DNA of 64,000 nucleotides, from contig NZ_NNBL01000016.1 in the NCBI RefSeq assembly GCF_002803065.1, forward strand, positions 114,639 through 178,638. Reading direction: 5' to 3'. Under the pieces are notes generated by a model. The model was given only the letters and a program-made list of their open reading frames with translations, made no database searches and was not told the origin of the DNA. This stretch comes from Streptomyces sp. CB01635 (GTDB lineage: Bacteria > Actinomycetota > Actinomycetes > Streptomycetales > Streptomycetaceae). The translations under genes were made by a program, and so were the position numbers. Of this stretch, positions 34,738 through 43,301 are shown in pieces. Numbering within the stretch: the stretch's first letter is position 1; each line of letters opens with the position of its first letter.

Positions 34738-35673
34738 ATGCAGGCCGTCGCATCGACCCACGTGACCAACCCCAAGCCGGTACTGGACAAGCCCCTCATG
34801 CACTACGGCCGCCGGGTCCTGGAGCGGCTCGCCCCCGGCGCCGAGCAGTCCGCGTACCGGCTGATCGACATCGACCCGCTCACCCCGCACTTCGGCGCCG
34901 TGCTCGGCGGCGTCGACCTGACCCGGCCCATCTCCGACGAACTCGCCGCGGAGCTTCGGCAGGCGCTGCTGGAGTGGAAGGTGATCTTCTTCCGCGGACA
35001 GACCGGATTCACCGCCGAGCACCAGCTCGCGCTGTCAGGCATCTGGGGCCCGCCGGAGGCGAACCCGTTCTTCGCGAAGACCGGGACCGCCGGCATCTCC
35101 CGGCTCGCCAAGGACGCCAAGGCCGCGGGCAACAAGAACATCTGGCACAGCGACCACTCGTTCATGGCCAACCCTTCGCTCGGCGCCGTGCTGCGTGCCG
35201 TGGAGGTACCCGCCGCGGGCGGAGACACGATGTGGGCGGACATGGGCGCCGCGTACGACAACCTGCCCGAGGACCTCAAGGAGCGGATCGCGAACCTCAC
35301 CGCCGTCCACGACTGGGAGGCAAGCTGGGGCGCCCTCATGGACGACCAGCAGAAGGCCGCCTTCCGCGAGAGCTGGCCGCAGGTCGAGCACCCGGTCGTG
35401 GTGCGCCACCCGCGCAGCGGCCGCAGGACCCTGTACGTGAACGAGCCGTTCACCCGGTACATCAAGGGTCTGACCGAGGCGGAGAACCGTGAGCTGCTCG
35501 ACATCCTGGTCCTCCAGGCGCGCATCCCCGAGTTCCAGATCCGCTTCCGCTGGGAGGCCGACTCGATCGCCGTCTGGGACAACATCGCCGTCCAGCACTA
35601 CGCGGTCAACGACTACTTCCCGCAGCGCCGGGTGATGGAGCGCATCGCCATCGCCGGTGTCCCGCTGTCCTGA
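34738..35673 (+). CDS. TauD/TfdA-family Fe(II)/2-oxoglutarate dioxygenase
   Basis: A 311-residue non-heme iron oxygenase. The facial triad is visible as His137-x-Asp139 (NIWHSDHSF) and His287, with Arg298/Arg302 at the TauD spacing for 2-oxoglutarate binding (QHYAVNDYFPQRRVMER). LTPHFGAVLGGVDLTRPIS near residue 48 is the family's N-terminal block. Strong AGGAGG before the ATG. First gene of a probable operon with an MFS transporter (32 bp) and an aldehyde dehydrogenase, consistent with hydroxylation that releases an aldehyde plus sulfite, ammonia or an alcohol from an imported substrate. Exact substrate unknown; taurine itself is not implied. Confidence 0.92.
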   Translation: MQAVASTHVTNPKPVLDKPLMHYGRRVLERLAPGAEQSAYRLIDIDPLTPHFGAVLGGVDLTRPISDELAAELRQALLEWKVIFFRGQTGFTAEHQLALSGIWGPPEANPFFAKTGTAGISRLAKDAKAAGNKNIWHSDHSFMANPSLGAVLRAVEVPAAGGDTMWADMGAAYDNLPEDLKERIANLTAVHDWEASWGALMDDQQKAAFRESWPQVEHPVVVRHPRSGRRTLYVNEPFTRYIKGLTEAENRELLDILVLQARIPEFQIRFRWEADSIAVWDNIAVQHYAVNDYFPQRRVMERIAIAGVPLS

Positions 35674-35705
35674 ACCGTTCTCCCACTTCTCCCTCAGGAG
35701 TACGC

Positions 35706-37028
35706 ATGACCGCGGTACCGACCGTGCCCCCGCACCCGACGGGGACCACCAGGGCCACCGGCAGCAGCAGCCGGCGCGCCTGGACGGTGACCTTGCTGCT
35801 CGTGGTCTTCATGATGGTCAATTTCGCGGACAAGTCCGTCCTCGGCCTGGCCGCCGACGAGATCCGCGCGGACCTCCACCTGAGCGCCACTCAGTTCGGG
35901 CTCGCCAACAGCGCGTTCTTCCTGCTCTTCTCCGTGGCCGCGGTCGTCGTCGGGCTCGCCGCCGACCGGATGTCGCCGAAACTGCTGCTCCTGCTGATGG
36001 CCGTCCTGTGGTCGGTCGCCCAGGTGCCCGCGGCGATCGGCGGCGGCCTCGCCGTCCTGGTCGTCTCGCGCGTCTTCCTGGGAGCGGCGGAGGGCCCCGC
36101 GTTCCCCGTCGCCCAACAGGCCACGCTGGCCTGGTTCCCCGACCACCGGCGCAATCTGCCCGGCGCGCTGATCACCCTGGGCGTCACCCTCGGCGTGATC
36201 GTCTCGGCGCCCGGCCTGTCCTGGGTGATCCAGCACCATGGGTGGCGCTCGGCGCTCTGGGTGCTCGCGGGCGCGGGGCTCGTGTGGGCGGTGGCCTGGG
36301 CCGCCCTCGGTGCGGACGGCCGCCACGGTCTCGCCCCCGCCGGTGGCCCGGGTGTCACCCCCGTCAGTGGCGCAATACCGCACGAGGCGCGGGCGGCCGT
36401 CCCGTACCGGAGGATCTTCGCCAGCCGCACCTGGATCGGCGCCACCCTCGCCTACTTCACCAGCTACTGGGCCGTGGCCCTGATGCTGGTCTGGCTGCCG
36501 TCCTACCTGCGCAACGCCCTCGGGTACTCGGCCCACGCGGCGGGCACCCTCGTCGTCGCGCCCTGGACGATCGGCGCCGGCGTGCTGCTCGCGCAGGCCG
36601 GCATCACCGGCCGGCTGATGCGGCGCGGTGTCGGCAGCCGCCGTGCCCGGGGCTGGGTGGGCGGCTGGCTGCTCGCCCTGGGCGCCGCGTGCTGTCTGGC
36701 CCTGCCACTGGTCGACGGCTCGGGCGCGAAGACCGTCCTGATAGCCCTCGGCTTCGGCCTCGGGGGCTCGTACGCCACAATCGCCGCGACCACCGTCGCC
36801 GAGCTCGCCCCGCTGTCCCGCAGCGGCGGTGCGCTGGGCACCATGAACGCGGTGGTGACGGCGGCGGGTCTGGGCGCACCGGCCGTCGTCGGCGCCCTCG
36901 TCGACGCCCAGGGCACCGACGGCTACCAGAACTCGGTACTGCTTTCCGGACTGCTCCTGGCCGTCGGAGCTGCCGCGTCCTTCGTGCTCGTCGACCCGGC
37001 GCGGGACATCGCACGACTGAGCACCTGA
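35706..37028 (+). CDS. MFS transporter, ACS-like
   Basis: A 440-residue 12-helix major facilitator protein. After a polar N-terminus of about 27 residues, helix 1 contains MMVNFADKSVLGLAADEI, resembling anion:cation symporters, followed by FGLANSAFFLLFSVAAVVVG and GLAADRMSPK (loop 2-3 motif). RVFLGAAEGPAFPVAQ is typical of the ACS group, as is WFPDHRRNLPGALI. Sits between the TauD-like dioxygenase and the aldehyde dehydrogenase, so it probably imports their (organic anion) substrate. Ribosome binding site CAGGAG lies 8 nt before the ATG. Confidence 0.88.
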   Translation: MTAVPTVPPHPTGTTRATGSSSRRAWTVTLLLVVFMMVNFADKSVLGLAADEIRADLHLSATQFGLANSAFFLLFSVAAVVVGLAADRMSPKLLLLLMAVLWSVAQVPAAIGGGLAVLVVSRVFLGAAEGPAFPVAQQATLAWFPDHRRNLPGALITLGVTLGVIVSAPGLSWVIQHHGWRSALWVLAGAGLVWAVAWAALGADGRHGLAPAGGPGVTPVSGAIPHEARAAVPYRRIFASRTWIGATLAYFTSYWAVALMLVWLPSYLRNALGYSAHAAGTLVVAPWTIGAGVLLAQAGITGRLMRRGVGSRRARGWVGGWLLALGAACCLALPLVDGSGAKTVLIALGFGLGGSYATIAATTVAELAPLSRSGGALGTMNAVVTAAGLGAPAVVGALVDAQGTDGYQNSVLLSGLLLAVGAAASFVLVDPARDIARLST

Positions 37029-37075
37029 CGCGACCTCACCACCTCAATCCCTCGCACCTCCAAAGGAGTTGACCC

Positions 37076-38794
37076 TTGTCTGCCGCACCCGTACCCACAC
37101 TCGACACGGCTCCCCTCGACCTCGCCGTGTCCGACCTGCGCGACCACGCCGAGTCCTGGACCGCCACCCCGCTCACCGAGCGGATCGCCCTGCTGGAGCG
37201 GATGCTCCCGCGCATCGCCGAGGGCGCTTCGGGCATGGTCGCCGACGCGGCCCGCGCCAAGGGTTACGAAGCGGACTCCAACTGGGCCACGGAGGACTGG
37301 GTCACCGCGCCCTGGGCGCTGGCGCAGACCGTGAGCGCGTACCTGCACGTGCTGCGCCGGCTGGCCGCCGGGCACACCCCGGTGCCCGCCAGGTCCGTCC
37401 GCACGCACGAGGGCCGCGTCGTCGTCGACGTCTTCCCCGCCACGGCCACGGACCGCCTCCTGCTCAACGGTTTCACCGCCGAGGTACGGACCCTGCCGGG
37501 CACGACCCGCGAGCAGGTCCTGGCCCGCGCGGCGGGCGAGTACCGCGGGCGGCAGGGCGAGCCGGCCGTCGCGCTCGTCCTCGGCGCCGGGAACGTCCCG
37601 GCGATCACGCCGCTCGACATCCTGCACAAGCTGTACGCGGAGGGCCAGGTCGTCCTCGCCAAGATGAACCCCGTCAACGCCTACCTTCGCCCGCACTTCG
37701 AGAAGGTGTTCACCGAGTTCGTGGAGCGCGGCTGGGTCCGCTTCGTCGACGGGGGCGCGGCCGAAGGCGCGTACCTCACCACCCACGAGGCCGTCGACAC
37801 CATCCATGTCACCGGCAGCGAACGCACCCACGACGTCATCGTGTGGGGCACCGGCGCGCAGGCCGAGGAGCGGCGGCGCGCCGACACTCCGGTCAACGAC
37901 AAGCCGTTCACCAGCGAGCTGGGCGGCGTCAGCCCCTGCATCGTGACGCCGGGCCCATGGAGCGCGGCGGACTTCCGCTTCCAGGCCGAGCACATCGTCA
38001 CCGGCAAACTGAACAACTCCGGCCACAACTGCGTCGCCAGCCAGGTCCTGCTCGTGCCCCGCCAGTGGGACGGCACGGAGCGCCTGCTCGCGGAGATCCG
38101 TCGCGTCCTGCGCGAACTGCCACAGCGCGGCGACTACTACCCTGGCGCGGCCGACCGTCTCGACGCGGTGACGCGGGCCCACCCGGAGGCCGAGATCTAC
38201 GGCGACGACACGTGTCGCCTCCTCGTCCCGGACATCACCGACGCCGACGACCCCATGCTCACGGACGAGGTGTTCGCCAGCGCCCTCGGCGTGGTGCGCC
38301 TGCCCGGCGAGGACGCTTCTCAATTCCTGCGCGCGGCAACGGAGTTCGCCAACGACAGACTTCCCGGCACACTCGGCGCCACACTGCTGGTCCACCCCCG
38401 CACCGAACGTTCCCACCGCGCCGCCGTGGACGAGGCCGTCGCCGCACTGCGCTACGGCACGCTCGGCGTCAACTGCTGGTCGGCGTTCGGCTTCCTGCTC
38501 GGCTACACACCCTGGGGTGCCCACCCCGGCCACACCCGCCAGGACATCGGCAGCGGTATCGGGTTCGTGCACAACGCGTTCATGCTGGAGGACGTCGAGA
38601 AGACCGTCCTGCGGGCCCCCTTCGCGCCCGCGCCGCGCGGTCTGTTCACCGGCTCGCCCTCGCTGTCGCCGCGCCCGCCGTACTACGTCACCAACCGCAC
38701 GGGACGTACGACGATGGAACGCCTCACGGCCTACGCCACCGATCCGAGGGCGAGCAGGCTGCCGGGCATCTTCGCGTCGGCCCTGCGCGGCTGA
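37076..38794 (+). CDS. aldehyde dehydrogenase-superfamily protein
   Basis: A 572-residue member of the ALDH superfamily, longer than the usual ~480-500. The catalytic Cys319 is in NNSGHNCVASQ and the general base Glu281 in FTSELGGVSPC. LGAGNVPAITPLDILHKLY (about 171-189) and HVTGSERTHDVIVWG take the places of the Rossmann cofactor segments, and lack the standard motif forms. C-terminal PWGAHPGHTRQDIGSGIGFV is unusual. TTG start behind AAGGAG. Last gene of the dioxygenase-MFS operon, so it probably oxidises the aldehyde made by the dioxygenase. Distant from well-studied ALDHs; an acyl-CoA reductase-like reaction cannot be excluded. Confidence 0.85.
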   Translation: MSAAPVPTLDTAPLDLAVSDLRDHAESWTATPLTERIALLERMLPRIAEGASGMVADAARAKGYEADSNWATEDWVTAPWALAQTVSAYLHVLRRLAAGHTPVPARSVRTHEGRVVVDVFPATATDRLLLNGFTAEVRTLPGTTREQVLARAAGEYRGRQGEPAVALVLGAGNVPAITPLDILHKLYAEGQVVLAKMNPVNAYLRPHFEKVFTEFVERGWVRFVDGGAAEGAYLTTHEAVDTIHVTGSERTHDVIVWGTGAQAEERRRADTPVNDKPFTSELGGVSPCIVTPGPWSAADFRFQAEHIVTGKLNNSGHNCVASQVLLVPRQWDGTERLLAEIRRVLRELPQRGDYYPGAADRLDAVTRAHPEAEIYGDDTCRLLVPDITDADDPMLTDEVFASALGVVRLPGEDASQFLRAATEFANDRLPGTLGATLLVHPRTERSHRAAVDEAVAALRYGTLGVNCWSAFGFLLGYTPWGAHPGHTRQDIGSGIGFVHNAFMLEDVEKTVLRAPFAPAPRGLFTGSPSLSPRPPYYVTNRTGRTTMERLTAYATDPRASRLPGIFASALRG

Positions 38795-38798
38795 CTGC

Positions 38799-38817
38799 TC
38801 CGATCGCTTCGATCGGA
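38799..38817. terminator. possible hairpin after the aldehyde dehydrogenase gene
   Basis: TCCGATCG (38799-38806) pairs with CGATCGGA (38810-38817): 8-bp stem, 3-nt loop, 5 bp after the ALDH stop. It is also the beginning of the 17-bp tandem repeat region. No T run. Confidence 0.45.
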
Positions 38818-38871
38818 CGAGTGCTCCGATCGGACGAGTGCTCCGATCAGCCGGCTGCTCCGATCGGCCGG
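38811..38871. repeat. 17-bp tandem repeat in convergent intergenic region
   Basis: GATCGGACGAGTGCTCC is repeated exactly at 38811-38827 and 38828-38844, then degenerately at 38845-38861 (GATCAGCCGGCTGCTCC) and 38862-38871. It lies between the convergent ALDH and SHOCT-protein genes. Not CRISPR-like: no spacers. Confidence 0.85.
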
Positions 38872-38872
38872 G

Positions 38873-39181
38873 TCAGGAGTTCAGGACCCGGGCCTTCTCA
38901 GCGGCGAACTCCTCATCCGTCAGCAGCCCTTGGGCCTTGAGCTCGGCGAGTGCGGTGAGCTGGGAGACGCGGTCCGCGGCCGGGGGCGCGGCCGGCTGCT
39001 GCGGCGGCGGGGGCTGCTGCGCCGAAGCCTGCTGCTGGGCCTGCGACTCCGTCTGCCGACGCGCGTCGCGCTCGCCGATGCGGCGATCCACTCGGCTGGA
39101 GACGGCGGTGGCGGTACCGGAGATCACCGCCGTGCGCGCGATCGTACCCAGAAGGCCCGGTCGTCCGAATCGCTGAGGCAT
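38873..39181 (-). CDS. SHOCT-domain small protein
   Basis: A 102-residue protein. The C-terminal SHOCT (short C-terminal) domain reads LTALAELKAQGLLTDEEFAA plus EKARVL. The N-terminal segment GRPGLLGTIARTAVISGTAT may insert in or contact membrane. A Gln/Pro/Ala-rich linker is at about 48-75. Start ATG 39181 behind GGGGAAG. SHOCT domains are oligomerisation modules common in actinobacteria; no specific role is known here. Adjacent to a DUF6325-like gene on the same strand, a pairing I recall from other Streptomyces. Confidence 0.8.
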   Translation of the reverse strand: MPQRFGRPGLLGTIARTAVISGTATAVSSRVDRRIGERDARRQTESQAQQQASAQQPPPPQQPAAPPAADRVSQLTALAELKAQGLLTDEEFAAEKARVLNS

Positions 39182-39215
39182 GCCGATCTTCCCCTTAGTT
39201 CCGAATCGTTCGGTG

Positions 39216-39656
39216 TCACTCGGAGCCGAGCGCGGCGACGGCTTCGACGACGGCGGCCCGCGGGATGCGTTCCAGGAGCAGCAGTTCGCCCTGCGAGTCC
39301 CGCAGGGCCGTCGCAAGCCGGGCGGCCCAGGTGTTCTCCCAGGCCACGACCAGCGCCGACGACTCCGGAGGGAGGTTGTCCGCGACGGTCCGCAGGTCTT
39401 CGTCACTGAGAAGGTCGAACTGGGCATCGGTGACCTGCTGGAATGCCTCAGCCACTTCCTCATCTGTCAGTTCGACGACATTGACGGAGCCGTCTGCCGC
39501 CTTCATGACAAAGCTCAGGTCGAGGATGCGTACGGTGCCGTTCTGCTGCAATTCCCGCAGGGCGGGCGCGACGTCACCGTTGAACCGGTTGCCCTCGAAC
39601 CCGACCACAGCGACGTCGACGGGTCCAACGGTGTCGGCATTGAGGCCACTGGGCAC
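39216..39656 (-). CDS. DUF6325-like hypothetical protein
   Basis: A 146-residue acidic cytosolic protein. GPVDVAVVGFEGNRFNGDV, then GTVRILDLSFVMKAADGSV and a C-terminal LVVAWENTWAARLATALR match a Streptomyces family that I know as DUF6325 (function unknown). Start chosen at GTG 39656 behind AGGGAAGG; in-frame ATGs at 39683, 39692 and 39716 lack ribosome binding sites. Upstream of, and probably co-transcribed with, the SHOCT gene (34 bp). Confidence 0.72.
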   Translation of the reverse strand: MPSGLNADTVGPVDVAVVGFEGNRFNGDVAPALRELQQNGTVRILDLSFVMKAADGSVNVVELTDEEVAEAFQQVTDAQFDLLSDEDLRTVADNLPPESSALVVAWENTWAARLATALRDSQGELLLLERIPRAAVVEAVAALGSE

Positions 39657-39803
39657 GAGCGGGCCGCCTTCCCTGAAGTGCATTACGGACATTAGGGAGC
39701 ATAAGGCGACGAACATGTGATGCGCGAGCCGCGCGAAGAGGTAACCCCATGGAAGAACGAGTCGTCTGGGGCCTGACGCGCAGCTCTCCTGAACGACGCC
39801 TGG

Positions 39804-41018
39804 TCACCAGGCCTCCGTCTCGGGCGCCTGGGGCATCCGGGGCTTGATGTGGCGTTCCCGTGCCCGCAGCCGCAGAGCGAGCAGCGGGAAGACCAGGACC
39901 GAGATCATCGCCGCGCCGACCAGGGCCGCCGCCTCGCTCTTCTTCACGACGCCCTCGTCCAGGCCGATCGCCGTGATCGCCACGACGAGCGGGAGGCAGG
40001 TGGAGGAGTAGATCGTGAGCGCCCGGCGGCTGAGGGGCGACAGATCCCGTGGTGCCAGCACGTACGTCGGCAGTCCCCGTACGACCACGAAGAGGACGAG
40101 GAAGACGGGCAGCAGCACCAGTGCGCGCCCGCCGTCGAGCAGCGAGGCCAGATCGAACTCGATTCCGGTGACGATGAAGAAAAGCGGGACGAGGAAGCCA
40201 AAACCCACCGCCTCCACCCTGGTCAGAATCTCCTCGCTGCTCTCCGGCGCCGAGCCCTGGAGCACGAGCCGGGTGAGCAGTCCGGCGGCGAAGGCGCCGA
40301 GGAGCACGTCGAGGCCGAGCTCCTGCGACAGCGCCAGCATCGCGACCAGCAGGAGCATCACGAAACGCACCGCGAACTGCGCGCTGGTGTGCAGAGTGCT
40401 GCGGATGACCTGGCTGAACCACGGCCGGCGCGGCCGCAGGGCCAGGAACACGGCGGCGGCGGTGACGGCGGCGAAGATGGCGAGGACCACCGTGGCCGCC
40501 CCTGGCTTGCGGCCACTGAGCAGCACCGCCATGGCGATGATGGGCCCGAACTCGCCGACCGCGCCGAACGCCATCATCACTGTGCCGAACCGGCCCTCCA
40601 GATCACCGCTGTCCCGCAGGATGGGCAGCACCGTGCCCAGCGCCGTACTGGTCAGCGCGGTTCCGATGATCACGGCGCGCGACAGGTCCAGGCCCGTCAG
40701 GGCCAGCGCCACGCCCAGCCCCAGAGCCAGGGAGATCACCCAGGCCCAGACGGATCGGCGCAGCGTGTCTCCCCGGATGGCCGCGAACTGGATCTCGTAC
40801 CCGGCCAGAAAGATGAGCATCGACAGGCCGAGGTCCGAGAGCACGTCGATGATCTCTCCTCCGTGCGCCCAGCCGAGCACGTCGGGACCGATGAGGATCC
40901 CCAGCACGATTTCGAAGATGACCACGGGGATCCGGACCCGTCGGCCGACGAAGTGCGCCAGCAGCGGCGCCAGAACGGCGGCCGCCATGATGAGGATGAG
41001 CGTTCCCGCCTGTCCCAC
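39804..41018 (-). CDS. CPA2-family cation/H+ antiporter
   Basis: A monovalent cation:proton antiporter-2 membrane protein of about 404 residues with 12-13 helices. PVVIFEIVLGILIGPDVLGW and LSDLGLSMLIFLAGYEI near the N-terminus are the KefB/NhaS-like motifs; GTALTSTALGTVLPIL and FGAVGEFGPIIAMA follow in the transport core. No TrkA-N domain is attached. The start is uncertain: GTG 41018 is chosen (GGGGG upstream), TTG 41036 is alternative; the region consists of a short tandem repeat. Probable role in pH or K+/Na+ homeostasis. Confidence 0.85.
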   Translation of the reverse strand: MGQAGTLILIMAAAVLAPLLAHFVGRRVRIPVVIFEIVLGILIGPDVLGWAHGGEIIDVLSDLGLSMLIFLAGYEIQFAAIRGDTLRRSVWAWVISLALGLGVALALTGLDLSRAVIIGTALTSTALGTVLPILRDSGDLEGRFGTVMMAFGAVGEFGPIIAMAVLLSGRKPGAATVVLAIFAAVTAAAVFLALRPRRPWFSQVIRSTLHTSAQFAVRFVMLLLVAMLALSQELGLDVLLGAFAAGLLTRLVLQGSAPESSEEILTRVEAVGFGFLVPLFFIVTGIEFDLASLLDGGRALVLLPVFLVLFVVVRGLPTYVLAPRDLSPLSRRALTIYSSTCLPLVVAITAIGLDEGVVKKSEAAALVGAAMISVLVFPLLALRLRARERHIKPRMPQAPETEAW

Positions 41019-41274
41019 ACCGTCCCCCTGTCCCAAACCGTCCCCCGGTTCCGCACCGGATCATGCTCTTCCGACCATCGGCGCTACGGGCGCCGGGCGC
41101 ATGCGAGAGCGGACCGTGCGGGTGAGGGCGGCGGCCAGGGAGCTGAGGTGGCGGTACGAGCCCGCGACAGCCCGTAGGGACCAGGCCGTTCCGCACCGGC
41201 CTCCCGTGAGCTGGGATCGCCGGATGGCCGCGAGGCGCACGGCAGCCCCGAGGTACCCAACTCGCTCCGAACCG

Positions 41275-42465
41275 CTACGTGTTCCCCTCCAGCCGGTTCA
41301 GCCGAGACGTGTTGAGCCTGGCCGCCTGGCGCGTCAGATGGTCGCGCTCGGCGAGGTTGGGTGCCTTGCCGGCCGCCTCCTCGTACAGCTGTGCCGCCGT
41401 CGCCAGGTCGCCGGCACGCTCGTGGAGATACGCCGCCACCGCGGTATAACGGGGCAGCGAGTCGGTCAGCTCCGCGAGCGCCGCCAGGCCGGCGCGTGGT
41501 CCGTCGGCCTCGCCGACGGCCACGGCGCGGTTGAGCCGGACGACTGGGCTGTCGGTCAGGCGCGTGAGCTCGTCGTACCACTCCACGATCTGCACCCAGT
41601 CGGTCTCCTCGGCTGCGGGCGCGTCGGCGTGGAGTGCCGCGATGGCGGCCTGGGCCTGGAACTCGCCCAGGCGGTCGCGGGCGAGGGCCGCCTGGAGGAT
41701 CTCGACCCCCTCGGCGATCGACTCGGTGTCCCACCGGCCGCGGTCCTGCTCGGCGAGCGGCACCAGACTGCCGTCGGGCGCGGTGCGGGCGGCGCGGCGG
41801 GCGTGATGGAGAAGCATGAGGGCCAGCAGCCCTCTCACCTCGGGGTGGTCGATCGCGGCCGCGAGCTGCCGGGTGAGGCGGATGGCCTCGGCGGCGAGGT
41901 CCATGTCGCCGGAGTAGCCCTCGTTGAAGACCAGGTAGAGGACGCGCAGCACGGTGGCGACGTCGCCGTGCTGGTCGAACCGCACGCCGGCGACAGTGCG
42001 CTTGGCCCGGCTGATGCGCTGCGCCATGGTCGCCTCGGGCACCAGGTAGGCCTGGGCGATCTGGCGGGTGGTGAGCCCGCCGACGGCGCGCAGGGTGAGC
42101 GCGACCGCGGAGGACGGCGTCAGCGACGGGTGGGCGCACAGGAAGTAGAGCTGGAGCGTGTCGTCCGCCGCGGGTGCGGGTCCGGGTGCCGGTTCGTCGT
42201 CGACGAGGTCCTCACGCCGCCGCCGGGCGGCGTCCGACCGGGTGGCGTCCGACCGGGTGGCGTCGAGGAACTTGCGCCAGGCCACGGTGACCAGCCAGCC
42301 CTTCGCATCCCGCGGAGGGTCGGCCGGCCAGACGCGGACCGCCTCGACCAGCGCGTCCTGCACGGCATCCTCGGCCGCCGCGAAGTCGGCTCCGCGGCGG
42401 ACGAGGACAGCGAGCACGCTCGGCGTCAGGCTCCGGATCAGGGCCTCGTTCATCGACGAGGTCAT
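41275..42465 (-). CDS. ECF42-type sigma factor
   Basis: A 396-residue extracytoplasmic-function sigma factor of the group paired with DGPF proteins (ECF42). Sigma2 region (about 10-75, DFAAAEDAVQDALVEAVRVW), sigma4 region (about 105-170, LTTRQIAQAYLVPEATMAQR) and a long C-terminal TPR-like extension (about 175-396, NEGYSGDMDLAAEAIRLTRQ; LNRAVAVGEADGPRAGLAAL). Start ATG 42465 overlaps the DGPF gene stop as ATGA. A 15-bp duplication at 42230-42259 encodes a DATRS repeat. These sigma factors lack a membrane anti-sigma; the C-terminal extension and DGPF partner are thought to set activity. Confidence 0.93.
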   Translation of the reverse strand: MTSSMNEALIRSLTPSVLAVLVRRGADFAAAEDAVQDALVEAVRVWPADPPRDAKGWLVTVAWRKFLDATRSDATRSDAARRRREDLVDDEPAPGPAPAADDTLQLYFLCAHPSLTPSSAVALTLRAVGGLTTRQIAQAYLVPEATMAQRISRAKRTVAGVRFDQHGDVATVLRVLYLVFNEGYSGDMDLAAEAIRLTRQLAAAIDHPEVRGLLALMLLHHARRAARTAPDGSLVPLAEQDRGRWDTESIAEGVEILQAALARDRLGEFQAQAAIAALHADAPAAEETDWVQIVEWYDELTRLTDSPVVRLNRAVAVGEADGPRAGLAALAELTDSLPRYTAVAAYLHERAGDLATAAQLYEEAAGKAPNLAERDHLTRQAARLNTSRLNRLEGNT

Positions 42466-42869
42466 TCCATGATGGTGTGCTGCGAGCCCATGAACGGGCG
42501 CAGCTCGAGCCACTCGTGGATCGGCTTGCCGCCCGCCCCGGGTTCGGCCGACAGCTCCCCGGCCAGCTCGACGGCGCGCTCGTAGCTGTCGACGTCGATC
42601 ACCATCCAGCCCGCGATGAGGTCCTTGGTCTCGGCGAACGGGCCGTCGGTGACCGGCGGGCGGCCCTCACCGTCGTACCGGACCCACGTCCCTTCGGGGG
42701 CGAGCGCCTGACTGTCGACGAACTCGCCGGTCTTCTCGAGCCGGTCCTTGAAGTCCTGCATGTACTGCACGTGCGCCGAGATCTCCTCGGGCGTCCACTG
42801 CGCCATGGGGACGTCGTTGACCGAAGCCGGAGCGCCCCGGTAGTGCTTCAGCAGCAGGTACTTGGCCAT
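42462..42869 (-). CDS. YCII/DGPF-domain protein, ECF42 partner
   Basis: A 135-residue YCII-related protein named for the motif present here, VTDGPFAETKDLIAGW (about 73-88). MAKYLLLKHYRGAPASVND starts the ferredoxin-like fold. ATG 42869 has AGGAGA upstream. Its stop codon overlaps the start of the ECF42-type sigma gene, so the two are co-expressed. DGPF genes are hallmark neighbours of this sigma group; their biochemical role is not established. Confidence 0.92.
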   Translation of the reverse strand: MAKYLLLKHYRGAPASVNDVPMAQWTPEEISAHVQYMQDFKDRLEKTGEFVDSQALAPEGTWVRYDGEGRPPVTDGPFAETKDLIAGWMVIDVDSYERAVELAGELSAEPGAGGKPIHEWLELRPFMGSQHTIME

Positions 42870-43013
42870 CGTGTTCTCCTCGGTGCTGGTGCGACCCATT
42901 GTGGTCGCTTTCACCTCAGGGACGGAGCCAACCACGGGTTCTCGACATCGCCGTGCACAATTCTTCGGCCCCCGTGGATGAGGCTGGTGAACGTCGTCGC
43001 CGGAGCCCAACGG

Positions 43014-43301
43014 ATGACACCGACCGTGCCGAACCCGGCCGCCAAGGGCACTGCGGCCACCACCGCCGACGAAGCCTCCGCCCGCACCCTGGTCGTCAAG
43101 TGGATCGAGGACGGCCCCGGCCAGGCCCCCACTGCCCACCGGCGGCTGCGGACCGAGCTGGCTGCGCTGCAGTTCCTCGGCGACGACATCGGAACCGGCC
43201 TCGCGCCCGACTGCTGCGGGGCTCCGCCCAGCGGCGCGTCGGCCACGCCCTACCCGTGCCGGGCGGGCAGGCGGAACTACTGTCGACGCCATGGACGGTG
43301 A
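43014..43301 (+). CDS. hypothetical protein (possible small gene or remnant)
   Basis: A 95-codon frame with strongly GC-biased third positions, reading TLVVKWIEDGPGQAPTAHRR and LAALQFLGDDIGTGLAP. ATG 43014 has GGAG 8 nt upstream; an in-frame ATG at 42978 also exists. It overlaps the MFS gene start by 11 bp. The C-terminal third is Cys/Arg-rich and non-family-like. I do not recognise it. It could be a small protein or the surviving piece of a larger gene. Confidence 0.4.
   Translation: MTPTVPNPAAKGTAATTADEASARTLVVKWIEDGPGQAPTAHRRLRTELAALQFLGDDIGTGLAPDCCGAPPSGASATPYPCRAGRRNYCRRHGR

Noticed and set aside
38811..38871. CRISPR or att-site array
   Set aside because: Tandem 17-mers without spacers; no integrase or tRNA nearby.
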